DNA of 55,726 nucleotides, from the NCBI GenBank assembly GCA_021300575.1, contig JAJTDM010000029.1, positions 1 through 55,726 on the forward strand, in the 5' to 3' direction. Position 1 is the stretch's first letter, and every line of letters begins with the position of its first letter. The position numbers and the translations under genes were made by a program. The notes under the pieces were generated by a model. The model was not told the DNA's origin. It saw nothing but the letters and a program-made list of their open reading frames with translations, and searched no databases. The stretch comes from Rubrivivax sp. (lineage in GTDB: Bacteria; Pseudomonadota; Gammaproteobacteria; Burkholderiales; Burkholderiaceae_C). Positions 9,385-18,687 of this stretch are shown in pieces.

Positions 9385-11135
9385 TCGGCGGGGCTGCCGA
9401 GCCGCTCGTGCAAGCGGCGAGCCACCTCGGTGACCGACACCCGATCAGCCTGCGCATCGCGCCGGCCCTGCAACTCGACCTGGCCTTCCTTCAGGCCACG
9501 ATCGGAGATCACCACCCGCTGCGGCACGCCGATCAGCTCCCAGTCGGCGAACATGGCGCCGGGGCGCTCGCCCCGGTCATCCAGCAGCACGTCCACGCCC
9601 AGCGCCTTGAGTTCTGCGTAGACCCGATCGGCTGCCGAGCGCACCTCATCGCTGCGGTCGTAGCCGATCGGGCAGACAACTGCCTGGAACGGCGCGATGG
9701 AGGCGGGCCAGATGATCCCGCGATCGTCGTGGTTCTGCTCGATCGCCGCGCCCAGGATGCGGGTGACCCCGATGCCGTAGCAACCCATCTCCATCAGCCT
9801 GGGCTTGCCTGTCTCGTCCAGGAAGGTCGCGTTCATGGCCTGGCTGTACTTGGTGCCCAGGTAGAAGACATGGCCCACCTCGATGCCGCGCTGGATGGCC
9901 AGCACGCCTTGGCCGTCGGGCGACGGGTCGCCTTCCACCACGTTGCGGATGTCGGCCACCAGGTCGGGCTCGGGCAGGTCCCGGCCCCAGTTCACTCCGG
10001 TGAAGTGGAAGTCTGCATCATTGGCCCCGCAGACGAAGTCGCTCATCGCGGCCACCGTCCGGTCGGCCACCACCTTGACGGGCTTGAGCATGTGAACTGG
10101 GCCGAGGTAGCCGGGCTTGCAGCCGAAGTGCTCCTCGATCTCCGCCACCGTGGCGAAGCGAAAGCCCCCCTTCAAGCCCGGCACCTTGCCGGCCTTGACC
10201 TCGTTCAAGCCATGGTCGCCGCGCACCAGCAGCAGCCAGACCGTAGCGCCGAGGCGTTGTCCGTCCGGGTCCAGTTCATCAGTCGCCAGCACCAGGGACT
10301 TCACGGTCGAGGTCAGCGGCAGCTGCAGGTACGCCGCCACGTCCGCACAGGTGCTCTTGCCGGGCGTGGGCGTCTTGGCCAGGCTTGCCACTGGGGCAGG
10401 CAGACTCTGCGCCAGGGGCAGGGCCTCGGCCAGCTCGATGTTCGCGGCGTAGTCGCTGGTGGGGCAGTAGACGATGGCGTCCTCACCCGTCTCGGCAATC
10501 ACCTGGAACTCGTGCGACAGGTCGCCGCCGATGGCGCCGGTGTCGGCCGCCACGGCACGGTACTGCAGGCCGAAACGGTCGAAGATGCGCTTGTAGGCAG
10601 CAAACATGCCCTCGTAGCTGCGAGCCGCGCCTTCCTTGTCACGGTCGAAGGAGTAGGCATCCTTCATCGTGAACTCGCGCCCCCGCATGACGCCAAAGCG
10701 CGGCCGGCGCTCGTCGCGGAACTTGGTCTGGATGTGATAGAAATTCTTCGGCAGTTGTTTGTAGCTGCGCAGCTCCTGGCGGGCGATGTCAGTGACCACT
10801 TCTTCGCTGGTGGGCTGGATGATGTAGTCGCGGTCGTGCCGGTCCTTCACCCGCATCAGCTCCGGCCCCATCTTGGCAAAGCGGCCCGTCTCCTGCCACA
10901 GCTCGGCCGGCTGCACCACCGGCATCAGCAACTCCACCGCGCCGGCGCGTTCCATCTCCTCACGGATGATGGCCTCCACCTTGCGGATGACACGCAGCCC
11001 CATGGGCATGTAGTTGTAGATGCCGGCTGACAGCCGCTTGATCATGCCGGCGCGCATCATCAGCTTGTGGCTCACCACCTCGGCGTCGGCAGGGGCCTCC
11101 TTGAGAGTGGCGATGAAGAAGGAACTGGCTTTCAT
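9381..11135 (-). CDS. proS: Prolyl-tRNA synthetase (bacterial type with editing domain)
   Basis: 584 residues. Class II synthetase: motif 1 region near [27 protein letters not shown], motif 2 in [26 protein letters not shown], and motif 3 in [18 protein letters not shown]. The insertion between motifs 2 and 3 (about residues 220-400, including [28 protein letters not shown] and [12 protein letters not shown]) is the YbaK-like domain that clears mischarged Ala-tRNA(Pro). The anticodon-binding domain is C-terminal ([29 protein letters not shown]). It diverges from rppH across 166 bp. Confidence 0.98.
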   Translation of the reverse strand: MKASSFFIATLKEAPADAEVVSHKLMMRAGMIKRLSAGIYNYMPMGLRVIRKVEAIIREEMERAGAVELLMPVVQPAELWQETGRFAKMGPELMRVKDRHDRDYIIQPTSEEVVTDIARQELRSYKQLPKNFYHIQTKFRDERRPRFGVMRGREFTMKDAYSFDRDKEGAARSYEGMFAAYKRIFDRFGLQYRAVAADTGAIGGDLSHEFQVIAETGEDAIVYCPTSDYAANIELAEALPLAQSLPAPVASLAKTPTPGKSTCADVAAYLQLPLTSTVKSLVLATDELDPDGQRLGATVWLLLVRGDHGLNEVKAGKVPGLKGGFRFATVAEIEEHFGCKPGYLGPVHMLKPVKVVADRTVAAMSDFVCGANDADFHFTGVNWGRDLPEPDLVADIRNVVEGDPSPDGQGVLAIQRGIEVGHVFYLGTKYSQAMNATFLDETGKPRLMEMGCYGIGVTRILGAAIEQNHDDRGIIWPASIAPFQAVVCPIGYDRSDEVRSAADRVYAELKALGVDVLLDDRGERPGAMFADWELIGVPQRVVISDRGLKEGQVELQGRRDAQADRVSVTEVARRLHERLGSPAE

Positions 11136-11301
11136 GGGCAGAGCGCTTGAGTGGCGTCGGATTCGGGGTGAGAAAGCCGCCCCAAGGAGGTGCGGACCGG
11201 GACTGATGCGCTGGGCCGCAGCACATGCGGGAAAGCGAGGGTTCGCGTTCCGCAGGGGGCCGGTGCAATAATGATTTCAGTCAAAAAATTGGGGTCCGAT
11301 T

Positions 11302-11883
11302 ATGCTCGACCGAGAGGGCTTCAGGCCCAACGTCGGCATCATCCTGCTCAACGCTCGCAACCAGGTCTTCTGGGGCAAGCGGTTGAAGACGCACTCGTGG
11401 CAGTTTCCGCAGGGCGGCATCAAGTACGGCGAGACGCCTGAGCAGGCGATGTTCCGTGAACTCCACGAAGAAGTGGGGCTGACGCAGGAGCACGTGCAGA
11501 TCGTGGCGCGCACCCGTGACTGGCTGCGCTACGAGGTGCCGGACCACTTCATCCGCAAGGACGCGCGCGGTCACTACCGTGGGCAGAAGCAGATCTGGTT
11601 CCTGCTGCGCCTGGTGGGCCGCGACAGCGACATGAACCTGCGCGCCACCGATCACCCCGAATTCGACGCCTGGCGCTGGAACGACTACTGGGTGCCGCTG
11701 GAGATGGTCATCGAGTTCAAGCGCGGCGTCTATCAGATGGCACTGACCGAACTCTCGCGCTACCTGCCCCGTGCGCATGCGGGCGGGCGCTTCCTGCGCA
11801 CGGGCTCCAGGCCCTTTACGACGCGAGACGATCAGGAGGCTGCCACTGGGGCCGAAGACGCGCCCGAAGACAAGGGTGAGTAA
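11302..11883 (+). CDS. rppH: RNA pyrophosphohydrolase RppH
   Basis: 193 residues. RppH removes pyrophosphate from 5'-triphosphorylated mRNA and so starts RNase E-dependent decay. The Nudix box is complete: [20 protein letters not shown] continuing VGL. The N-terminus [27 protein letters not shown] and the segment [11 protein letters not shown] are typical. The acidic C-terminal tail after about residue 165 ([16 protein letters not shown]) is variable in the family. A possible extended -10 (TGCAATAAT) lies about 30 bp upstream of the ATG. Confidence 0.96.
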   Translation: MLDREGFRPNVGIILLNARNQVFWGKRLKTHSWQFPQGGIKYGETPEQAMFRELHEEVGLTQEHVQIVARTRDWLRYEVPDHFIRKDARGHYRGQKQIWFLLRLVGRDSDMNLRATDHPEFDAWRWNDYWVPLEMVIEFKRGVYQMALTELSRYLPRAHAGGRFLRTGSRPFTTRDDQEAATGAEDAPEDKGE

Positions 11884-11895
11884 GGAAAGAGAGTA

Positions 11896-11922
11896 GCAAT
11901 CTCGCCCTCGCTACGCGAGGAC
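11896..11922. repeat. 27-bp direct repeat, copy 1 (hairpin-forming)
   Basis: The repeat starts GCAATCTCGC and contains the hairpin CCTCGC-TAC-GCGAGG. It lies 13 bp after rppH. An identical 27-bp copy sits at 11998-12024. No gene is visible between the copies. Confidence 0.8.
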
Positions 11923-11997
11923 AGAGATGGAAAACCTTGTGGCTTCGGCCGCTGCTGACGTGGCTTCACGGCCGCTGCGCGCCCATGAGCCTGCGCC

Positions 11998-12024
11998 GCA
12001 ATCTCGCCCTCGCTACGCGAGGAC
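11998..12024. repeat. 27-bp direct repeat, copy 2, overlapping the proB stop
   Basis: Identical to 11896-11922. Here the flanking bases extend the hairpin: ATCTCG-C-CCTCGC-TAC-GCGAGG-A-CGAGAT (12001-12029). The proB stop (12013-12015) and last codons lie inside the repeat, so it may serve as the 3' end structure of proB mRNA. Its pair 102 bp away could be a duplication of it or a second REP-like element. Confidence 0.75.
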
Positions 12025-13131
12025 GAGATTGTCCCGGTGGATGAGTTCGGGTTCGTTGGCGTAGCCGAGCAGTCCCTCGATCTGGGAGGAGGGTTTGCGG
12101 GCAATCAGCCGGGCTTCTGCGGCCGAGTAGTTGGCCAGGCCGCGCGCGATCTCCGATCCGGTCGGCGATCGCACGGCGATCACGTCACCGCGCGCAAACT
12201 CCCCCGTCACCTCCACCACGCCGATGGGCAACAGGCTCTTGCCCTCGTCACGCAGCTTGATCACTGCGCCCTCGTCCACCGTGACCGAGCCCCGCATCTG
12301 CAGGTGATCGGCCATCCACTGCTTGCGCGCAGCCAGCTTGGGGGTGCGTGCATCCAGGTGGGTACCGATGGACTCGCCGGCGGCCAGACGGATCAGGACC
12401 TCGGGCTCCCGGCCCCAGGCGATGACGGTTGAGGCCCCGCTGCCGGCCGCCCGCTTGGCCGCCAGGATCTTGGTGATCATGCCGCCACGGCCGATCGATG
12501 TGCCCACTCCACCAGCCATGCGCTCCAGTTCAGGGTCGCCCGCCAGCGCGCGGTCGATGAATCGGGCGGTGGGCTCACGCCGCGGATCGGCCGAATACAA
12601 GCCTCGCTGGTCGGTCAGGATGATGAGCGCATCGGCGTCCACCAGGTTGGCCACGAGCGCGCCGAGGGTGTCGTTGTCGCCGAACTTGATCTCGTCGTTG
12701 ACGACGGTGTCGTTCTCGTTGATGACCGGGATGACCTTGAGTTGCAGCAGGGTCAGCAAGGTGGAGCGGGCATTGAGATAGCGCTCTCGGTCGGCCAGGT
12801 CCGCATGGGTGAGCAGCACTTGTGCGCTGGCCATGCCGTGGCCTCGCAACTGAGTCTCATACATCTGGACCAGCCCCATCTGGCCGACGGCGGCAGCGGC
12901 CTGGAGTTCATGCAGTTCCTTGGGGCGGGTGGCCCACCCCAGTCGCTTCATGCCTTCGGCGATGGCGCCGCTGGACACCATGACCACCTCGCGCCCGCCC
13001 TGAGCCAAGGCCGCCAGTTGGCGGGACCAGTTGCCGATGGCCTCAGCGTCCACGCCCCGGCCCTCGTTGGTCACGAGGCTGGAGCCGACCTTGACGACGA
13101 TGCGCCTTGCGTTGGCCAGAGACGCCGACAT
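12013..13131 (-). CDS. proB: Glutamate 5-kinase
   Basis: 372 residues. Phosphorylates glutamate in the first step of proline synthesis. The amino-acid kinase domain (about 1-255) shows [67 protein letters not shown] (in pieces) and [19 protein letters not shown]-terminal PUA domain (about 280-365) contains [21 protein letters not shown] and [10 protein letters not shown]. It follows obgE by one base, as is common in Burkholderiales. The C-terminal codons are part of a repeated 27-bp hairpin sequence. Confidence 0.97.
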   Translation of the reverse strand: MSASLANARRIVVKVGSSLVTNEGRGVDAEAIGNWSRQLAALAQGGREVVMVSSGAIAEGMKRLGWATRPKELHELQAAAAVGQMGLVQMYETQLRGHGMASAQVLLTHADLADRERYLNARSTLLTLLQLKVIPVINENDTVVNDEIKFGDNDTLGALVANLVDADALIILTDQRGLYSADPRREPTARFIDRALAGDPELERMAGGVGTSIGRGGMITKILAAKRAAGSGASTVIAWGREPEVLIRLAAGESIGTHLDARTPKLAARKQWMADHLQMRGSVTVDEGAVIKLRDEGKSLLPIGVVEVTGEFARGDVIAVRSPTGSEIARGLANYSAAEARLIARKPSSQIEGLLGYANEPELIHRDNLVLA

Positions 13132-13132
13132 C

Positions 13133-14591
<1,459 letters not shown>

Positions 14592-14612
14592 GACTGAAGA
14601 CTCCTGAGACGA

Positions 14613-14924
14613 TCAAGCGTTGACCGAACCGATCTGGATCTCGGTGTAGGTCTGGCGGTGGCCGCCGTGCTTTTGATAGTGCTTGCGGCGACGCATCTTG
14701 AAGATGCGCACCTTGTCGTGCTTGCCGTGCGCCACGACCATGGCGGTAACGCTGGCACCCGCGACCCAGGGGCTCCCGACCTTCAGGTCTGCACCGTTGC
14801 CCACGGCCAGCACCTGTTCAATCGTGATGTCCTGGCCCACGTCCGCAGCAATCTGTTCTACCTTGATCTTTTCGCCGGCTGCAACCTTGTATTGCTTGCC
14901 ACCGGTTTTTATGACCGCGTACAT
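14613..14924 (-). CDS. rplU: 50S ribosomal protein L21
   Basis: 103 residues, begins [20 protein letters not shown] and ends with [21 protein letters not shown], which binds 23S rRNA. The family start ATG 14924 is preceded on the minus strand by GAAAGGTCACAC. A TAGACT hexamer near 14980 could be the -10 box. First gene of the rplU-rpmA-obgE-proB series and divergent from ispB. Confidence 0.98.
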   Translation of the reverse strand: MYAVIKTGGKQYKVAAGEKIKVEQIAADVGQDITIEQVLAVGNGADLKVGSPWVAGASVTAMVVAHGKHDKVRIFKMRRRKHYQKHGGHRQTYTEIQIGSVNA

Positions 14925-15083
14925 GTGTGACCTTTCAAAAAAGCGTCCGTAAAGACCGCTTCCAAAAACGAAGCCTGACAGTCTAGCATGACGACGTAGC
15001 CGAAACGGCACGTCGCCGCACAGTTCCGCAGCCACCGAAGCTCAGGTCGCGCTGCGCCACAGGGCTGAGGAGTCACCCCTTCC

Positions 15084-15089
15084 TATAAT
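15084..15089 (+). promoter_or_regulatory. TATAAT -10 box of ispB
   Basis: An exact TATAAT 29 bp upstream of the TTG start of ispB. No clear -35 hexamer is seen at the expected distance. The 193 bp between rplU and ispB holds no gene and presumably both divergent promoters. Confidence 0.55.
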
Positions 15090-15117
15090 CTCGCCGCTAC
15101 TGCACAGGTCGACTGAA

Positions 15118-16101
15118 TTGACGCCTTCCCCCACGCCGGACGCGGCCCCGAGTGACTTCCTCGATATGGCGATGAAGCGGGTCGACGTCGTGATTCGCGA
15201 GCGGTTGTTCTCCAGGGTCGCGCTCGTGGACCAGATCGGCCGGTATATCGTCGAGGCGGGAGGCAAGCGGGTGCGCCCGCGCCTGCTGCTCCTGTTCGCC
15301 CAGGCGCTCGGTTATGACGGCCCTGACAGTCACGAACTCGCCGCCACGGTGGAGTTCATCCACACGGCCACGCTGCTGCACGACGATGTCGTGGACGAGT
15401 CGTCGCTGCGGCGGGGACGCGCCACGGCCAACGCCTTGTTCGGGAACGCGGCCAGCGTGCTGGTGGGCGACTTCCTGTACTCACGCGCCTTCCAGATGAT
15501 GGTGTCGGTGAACCGGATGCGGGTCCTGGATGTGGTGGCCGACGCCACCAACGTGATCGCAGAAGGGGAAGTGCTGCAGTTGATGAACATGCACGACCCG
15601 GATCTCGCCGTCGAGGACTATCTCCAGGTCATCCGGTTCAAGACCGCCAAGCTTTTCGAAGCCAGCGCGCGCCTGGGCGCCATGCTGGGCCAGGCCGACG
15701 CCGTCACCGAGGAGGCCTGCGCCGACTTCGGGCGGCGCCTGGGCACGGCCTTCCAGCTGGTGGACGACCTGCTGGACTACGAGGGCCGCAGCGAGGAACT
15801 CGGCAAGAACGTGGGCGACGACCTCCGGGAAGGCAAGGCCACGCTGCCCATCCTGCTGGCTATGACGCGCAGCACGGCCGAGGAACGCGAGATGATGCGG
15901 CGGGCGGTGCAATCTGGCGAAGTGGATCGGCTGGGGCAGATCATCGACGTGGTGCGCCGCACCGGTGCTATCGAGGCCACCCGCCAGGCGGCCGAGGAGG
16001 AGATCAAGCAGGCCCGCCTGAACCTGGACTGCCTGCCCCGAAACCATGCACGGGACGCACTGCTAGAATTGTGTTCTCGCGCGGTGTACCGCTCCTCCTG
16101 A
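15118..16101 (+). CDS. ispB: Trans-polyprenyl (octaprenyl) diphosphate synthase
   Basis: 327 residues from a TTG start; the next candidate is the ATG at 15166 (MAMKRVDVV). It makes the isoprenoid side chain of ubiquinone by repeated cis-free condensation of IPP. Both aspartate-rich motifs are present: FARM LLHDDVVDES (about residue 90) and SARM LVDDLLDYEG (about 220). GGKRVRPRLLLL and GKATLPILLA are also typical. The chain length (C40 is usual in this group) is inferred from taxonomy, not from a diagnostic residue. The end lies 50 bp before tRNA-Pro. Confidence 0.94.
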   Translation: MTPSPTPDAAPSDFLDMAMKRVDVVIRERLFSRVALVDQIGRYIVEAGGKRVRPRLLLLFAQALGYDGPDSHELAATVEFIHTATLLHDDVVDESSLRRGRATANALFGNAASVLVGDFLYSRAFQMMVSVNRMRVLDVVADATNVIAEGEVLQLMNMHDPDLAVEDYLQVIRFKTAKLFEASARLGAMLGQADAVTEEACADFGRRLGTAFQLVDDLLDYEGRSEELGKNVGDDLREGKATLPILLAMTRSTAEEREMMRRAVQSGEVDRLGQIIDVVRRTGAIEATRQAAEEEIKQARLNLDCLPRNHARDALLELCSRAVYRSS

Positions 16102-16151
16102 AAGAATCAGCAGCGCGGTGCTGTTGTGGGGCTCGCCCTCGCAGGGCACAT

Positions 16152-16228
16152 CGGGGTGTAGCTTAGCCTGGTAGAGCGCTACGTTCGGGACGTAGAGGCC
16201 GGAGGTTCGAATCCTCTCACCCCGACCA
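16152..16228 (+). tRNA. tRNA-Pro (anticodon CGG)
   Basis: 77 nt including an encoded CCA. The acceptor arms CGGGGTG (16152-16158) and CACCCCG (16218-16224) pair perfectly. The anticodon stem CTACG/CGTAG encloses the loop TTCGGGA, giving anticodon CGG. The T arm is CGGAGGTTCGAATCCTC-like (GGAGG-TTCGAAT-CCTCT). Discriminator A16225, CCA 16226-16228. Its 3' half, from the anticodon loop on, is repeated exactly at 18464-18511, so this gene is the attachment site of the hipBA insert. Confidence 0.98.
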
Positions 16229-16231
16229 GGA
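16184..16231 (+). repeat. 48-bp direct repeat, tRNA copy (attL)
   Basis: Runs from the anticodon loop (TTCGGGA) through the CCA end and three further bases (GGA). Identical to 18464-18511; the bases on either side of the two copies differ. Confidence 0.92.
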
Positions 16232-16261
16232 ATTCTTCAGCAAAATCAAGCACTTAGGCCA

Positions 16262-16333
16262 GTCCGCGCAACGCGGACAACGCGCAAAACAGCGCAAAAC
16301 GGCCAAGCTGCTCCAAATCTGCTCCAGAAACGG
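16262..16333. other. Left-end repeat cluster of the insert; gene-free stretch 16229-16482
   Basis: The 254 bp between the tRNA and the first hip operator contain no convincing gene. They hold the hairpin GTCCGCG-CAA-CGCGGAC (16262-16278), two GCGCAAAAC copies (16282-16290, 16292-16300) and CTGCTCCA twice (16308-16315 and 16320-16327). The pattern resembles integrase arm-binding sites; no protein is assigned. Confidence 0.45.
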
Positions 16334-16482
16334 TCGCGTGGGAGGCTTCGTGCCCCAGCATGCACCGCCCCAGCCAACGCTGGACGTCGAGCTGGCCTTG
16401 GGGTCTGGGTTGGTCGGTCATCGCGTCAGTGTTCCATGGCGGAAGTACGGGGCCGGGCGGACCTCTGCAACCTCAGCCTAAG

Positions 16483-16648
16483 TTTCGGAGAATCAGAAAT
16501 TCCATCGGGCATTTCATCGAGAGCTCTTCTGTTTCTGATTTACCGAAATTCTAGTTGATGAGACCCCCAGAACCGCCTATGATTTCGGAATAACAGAAAC
16601 TACCTGCTTGAAGCGCGCCTCAGAAGCCCTGCAACTGAAACTCCGAAA
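16483..16648. promoter_or_regulatory. Four operator-like dyads upstream of hipB
   Basis: A 17-bp dyad of the form TTTCKGA-N3-WCMGAAA occurs at 16483-16499 (TTTCGGA-GAA-TCAGAAA), 16532-16548 (TTTCTGA-TTT-ACCGAAA) and 16583-16599 (TTTCGGA-ATA-ACAGAAA). A degenerate fourth copy at 16632-16648 (CAACTGA-AAC-TCCGAAA) ends on the A of the hipB ATG. Centre-to-centre spacing is 49, 51 and 49 bp. HipB-type antitoxins repress their own operon by binding repeated dyads, so these are the probable HipB operators. The promoter must lie among them; no strong -35/-10 pair is obvious. Confidence 0.75.
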
Positions 16649-16971
16649 TGACCGACTCTGCCAGCCGCCGACCGACCCTGCTCCAGTCAGCCCCTGACCT
16701 GGGCCCGGTCGTGCGCGAGCGCCGCAAGTCGCAGTCGCTGCGTATTGACGATGCGGCAGGCCTGCTCGGCGTTTCGGTGGACCTCATGTCAAGGCTGGAG
16801 AACGGCCACGGCTCGGTGCGCCTGGACAAAGCCTTGGCCGTACTCGATGGCCTGGGTCTGACGCTCATGGTGCTGCCCAAGGAGCACCCGTGGGCCCGAG
16901 AGGCGGCCTCATCAAGCGGCTCAGGCAGCTCTGGCAGCCCGACGGTTCCTCCAGCCGTCCCGAAGCCATGA
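16648..16971 (+). CDS. hipB: HipB-type antitoxin, XRE-family repressor
   Basis: 107 residues. A helix-turn-helix domain spans about 19-78: VVRERRKSQSLRIDDAAGLL, then GVSVDLMSRLENGHGSVRLD and KALAVLDGLGLTLMVLPKEH, the arrangement of XRE/Cro repressors and of HipB in particular. The tail after residue 84 is Ser/Gly/Pro-rich and probably disordered, like the C-terminal tail of E. coli HipB. It neutralises HipA and represses the operon. ATG 16648 overlaps the last operator-like dyad. hipA starts 10 bp after its stop. Assignment to HipB rests on the domain plus the adjacent hipA. Confidence 0.9.
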   Translation: MTDSASRRPTLLQSAPDLGPVVRERRKSQSLRIDDAAGLLGVSVDLMSRLENGHGSVRLDKALAVLDGLGLTLMVLPKEHPWAREAASSSGSGSSGSPTVPPAVPKP

Positions 16972-16981
16972 GGCGGTCAGC

Positions 16982-18067
16982 ATGACCCACGCACTGCACG
17001 TCTGGGCCGACGAAGCTCAGGTCGCCACCATCGAGCACGAAGGGCGCGACGACCGCTGGGGCCTGAACTATGCCGAACCCTGGGTCGCCGACGCCAAGTC
17101 TTACCCACTGTCTCCAGCACTGCCCCTGGTCCGCCCGGCGCCTAACTACGCGTCCGCATCCATCAAGCGCTTCATCGAGCACCTGCTGCCCGAGGGGCGC
17201 GCGCTGGACGTGGCCGTGGCCTACAACGGTCTGGCCAAGACCAACGTCTTCGGCCTCATCTGGGCGCTTGGTGCGGAAACCGCGGGCGCCCTGCGCTTCA
17301 CCGGGGATGCAAACCCGGCACCACCCACCGCCGAACCCATCCTGCGAGAAATCCCCCTCCAAGAGCTCGACCAGCGCATTGCCGAGCGCGAGCACGTGCC
17401 GCTGACGGTGTGGGACGGCAAGGTCCGCATGTCGGTAGCCGGCCTGCAAGACAAGCTGCTGGTCTACCTTGACCGTCCACTGCTGGAGGGCGGGCGACTT
17501 TTTCTGGTGGACGGGCAGCGACTTGCCTCCACCCACATCCTCAAGCCGGACACCGGCAACCCGCAGACGCCGCACCTGGCGGTCAACGAGCACTTCTGCA
17601 TGTCGCTGGCACGCCGCATGAAGCTGCCGGCCGCTGAGGTGGGCCTGTTGCGCACGCCCCGCCCGGTGCTGGTCGTGCGCCGCTTCGACCGCGAAGTCGA
17701 GAACGTCGGCGGCCAGCCGCGGGTTCACCGCCGGCACATCATCGACGCCTGCCAGGCGTGCGACCTGCCCGTGGCCTACAAGTACGAGCGCAACCTGGGC
17801 AGTGCCGAGGCGGTGCGCCACATCCGAGATGGCGTGAGCTTCGAGCGCCTGTTCGGATGCGCCGACCTCACGGCCAACAAGGCCGCCACACGGCTGGCCA
17901 TGCTGCGCTGGGCGCTCTTCCAATTCTTGATTGGCAACAGCGACGCCCACGGCAAGAACTTCTCGTTCTTTGTGCGCCCGGGCGGCCTTCTGGAGCCCAC
18001 GCCCTGGTACGACCTGGTCAGCGTGCTGCAGTACGACGGCTTCGACACCGAGCTGGCCATGGCCTAA
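16982..18067 (+). CDS. hipA: HipA-type serine/threonine kinase toxin, truncated at the C-terminus
   Basis: 361 residues, against about 440 for E. coli HipA. The N-terminal subdomain ends near FTGDANPAP. The P-loop-like SVAGLQDKL carries S151, the position of the autophosphorylated serine in E. coli (S150). STHILKPD, NEHFCMSLARRMKLP, VVRRFDRE and the catalytic loop GNSDAHGKNFSFF (about 318-330) are present, then PWYDLVSVLQY, the metal-binding region. The kinase core therefore looks complete. HipA phosphorylates glutamyl-tRNA synthetase in E. coli, causing growth arrest and persistence; the target here is unknown. The frame stops at TAA 18065-18067, where relatives continue for about 80 residues. 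Part of the missing tail is found in frame downstream (18068-18217). Confidence 0.88.
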   Translation: MTHALHVWADEAQVATIEHEGRDDRWGLNYAEPWVADAKSYPLSPALPLVRPAPNYASASIKRFIEHLLPEGRALDVAVAYNGLAKTNVFGLIWALGAETAGALRFTGDANPAPPTAEPILREIPLQELDQRIAEREHVPLTVWDGKVRMSVAGLQDKLLVYLDRPLLEGGRLFLVDGQRLASTHILKPDTGNPQTPHLAVNEHFCMSLARRMKLPAAEVGLLRTPRPVLVVRRFDREVENVGGQPRVHRRHIIDACQACDLPVAYKYERNLGSAEAVRHIRDGVSFERLFGCADLTANKAATRLAMLRWALFQFLIGNSDAHGKNFSFFVRPGGLLEPTPWYDLVSVLQYDGFDTELAMA

Positions 18068-18217
18068 GAAGCAGCAGTCCAGGCCCAGGCGGACGACTAC
18101 GAGGGCGAGGCCGAACTGGCCTTCGTGCAGGGCATCGCCGCCTTCGTGGCCCGCCAGGCCGACCGGCTGATGCAGCTCGTGGCCAACGCGGCGCGCTGGA
18201 AGGACGAGTACCTCTGA
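18068..18217 (+). pseudogene. In-frame remnant of the HipA C-terminus
   Basis: Directly after the hipA TAA and in the same frame, 49 codons and a TGA read as EAAVQAQADDYEGEAELAFV and then QGIAAFVARQADRLMQL...WKDEYL. This resembles the last helices of HipA proteins. About 30-40 residues normally lie between ELAMA and this segment, so a deletion appears to have created the TAA. It has no start codon of its own and is not expected to be translated except by stop-codon readthrough. Confidence 0.7.
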
Positions 18218-18463
18218 CCCCCTGGCTGGACGCTGCCGGCGCGGGGTCCAAGGGCCGCCCCTGCCGGAGCCTCTGACCACCCGTATAAGCCGGTTCCTAT
18301 ACGACCCAGCTGGCTACGGTTTTCTGGAGCAGACCGTAGCTGCGCTGCTCCAGGGGACGCAATCCCAGATATCCCTCGCGCAACGTCGTGCAACGCCATG
18401 CAAATCCGCGCTAAGATGTTGATTCTTCGTTCAGAAGAGGCCCGAAAAGGCGTCCGGATGAAA
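18218..18463. other. Right-end, gene-free part of the insert
   Basis: No gene seen. It contains the hairpin CTACGGT-N12-ACCGTAG (18314-18339), whose loop is TTTCTGGAGCAG; a further CTGCTCCAG (18345-18353); and three GCAAcg/GCAAat repeats at exact 10-bp intervals (18380-18406). The hairpin might end hipBA transcription, but lacks a T-run. The repeats mirror those at the left end. Confidence 0.45.
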
Positions 18464-18511
18464 TTCGGGACGTAGAGGCCGGAGGTTCGAATCCTCTCAC
18501 CCCGACCAGGA
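18464..18511 (+). repeat. 48-bp direct repeat, distal copy (attR)
   Basis: An exact copy of the 3' half of tRNA-Pro(CGG), beginning in the anticodon loop, without the 5' half. A tandem 17-bp repeat (GCTTGCGTCTTCTGTCG, then a copy with two changes) follows at about 18517-18550. Confidence 0.92.
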
Positions 18512-18687
18512 TGTCCGCTTGCGTCTTCTGTCGGCTTGCGCCTTCTGTCCACATCGCACCGGAAGCCGTAGGATCCATCTCCTGATGATCAACAACCTCC
18601 GTGTCTTCGGCTCTGCGCGTGAGGCGCGGCAGTGAACAGACCCGTCTGGGTCACCTGCCAGACAGTTCCGGGAGGTCGGGGTCGATC

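Larger units (their letters stand above)
16184..18511. mobile_element. Small tRNA-targeted insert carrying hipBA (no integrase)
   Basis: Bounded by exact 48-bp direct repeats of the tRNA-Pro 3' half (16184-16231 and 18464-18511); the period is 2280 bp. The only cargo is hipB-hipA. Near the left end lie a palindrome GTCCGCG-CAA-CGCGGAC (16262-16278) and a GCGCAAAAC direct repeat (16282-16300). Near the right end lie three GCAA-type repeats with an exact 10-bp period (18380, 18390, 18400). Inverted 13-mers TCTGCTCCAGAAA (16318-16330) and TTTCTGGAGCAGA (18321-18333) also face each other. This arrangement is what tyrosine-integrase islands leave at tRNA genes; the integrase is absent, so the unit is either a remnant or moved in trans. 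Confidence 0.8.

Noticed and set aside
16360..16554. A 64-codon open frame upstream of hipB
   Set aside because: It runs through two of the operator-like dyads, has no ribosome-binding site and no recognisable sequence.
18585..18635. A short reading MINNLRVFGSAREARQ before pilC, possibly a pilB tail
   Set aside because: It does not resemble the PilB C-terminus and is too short to support a gene.
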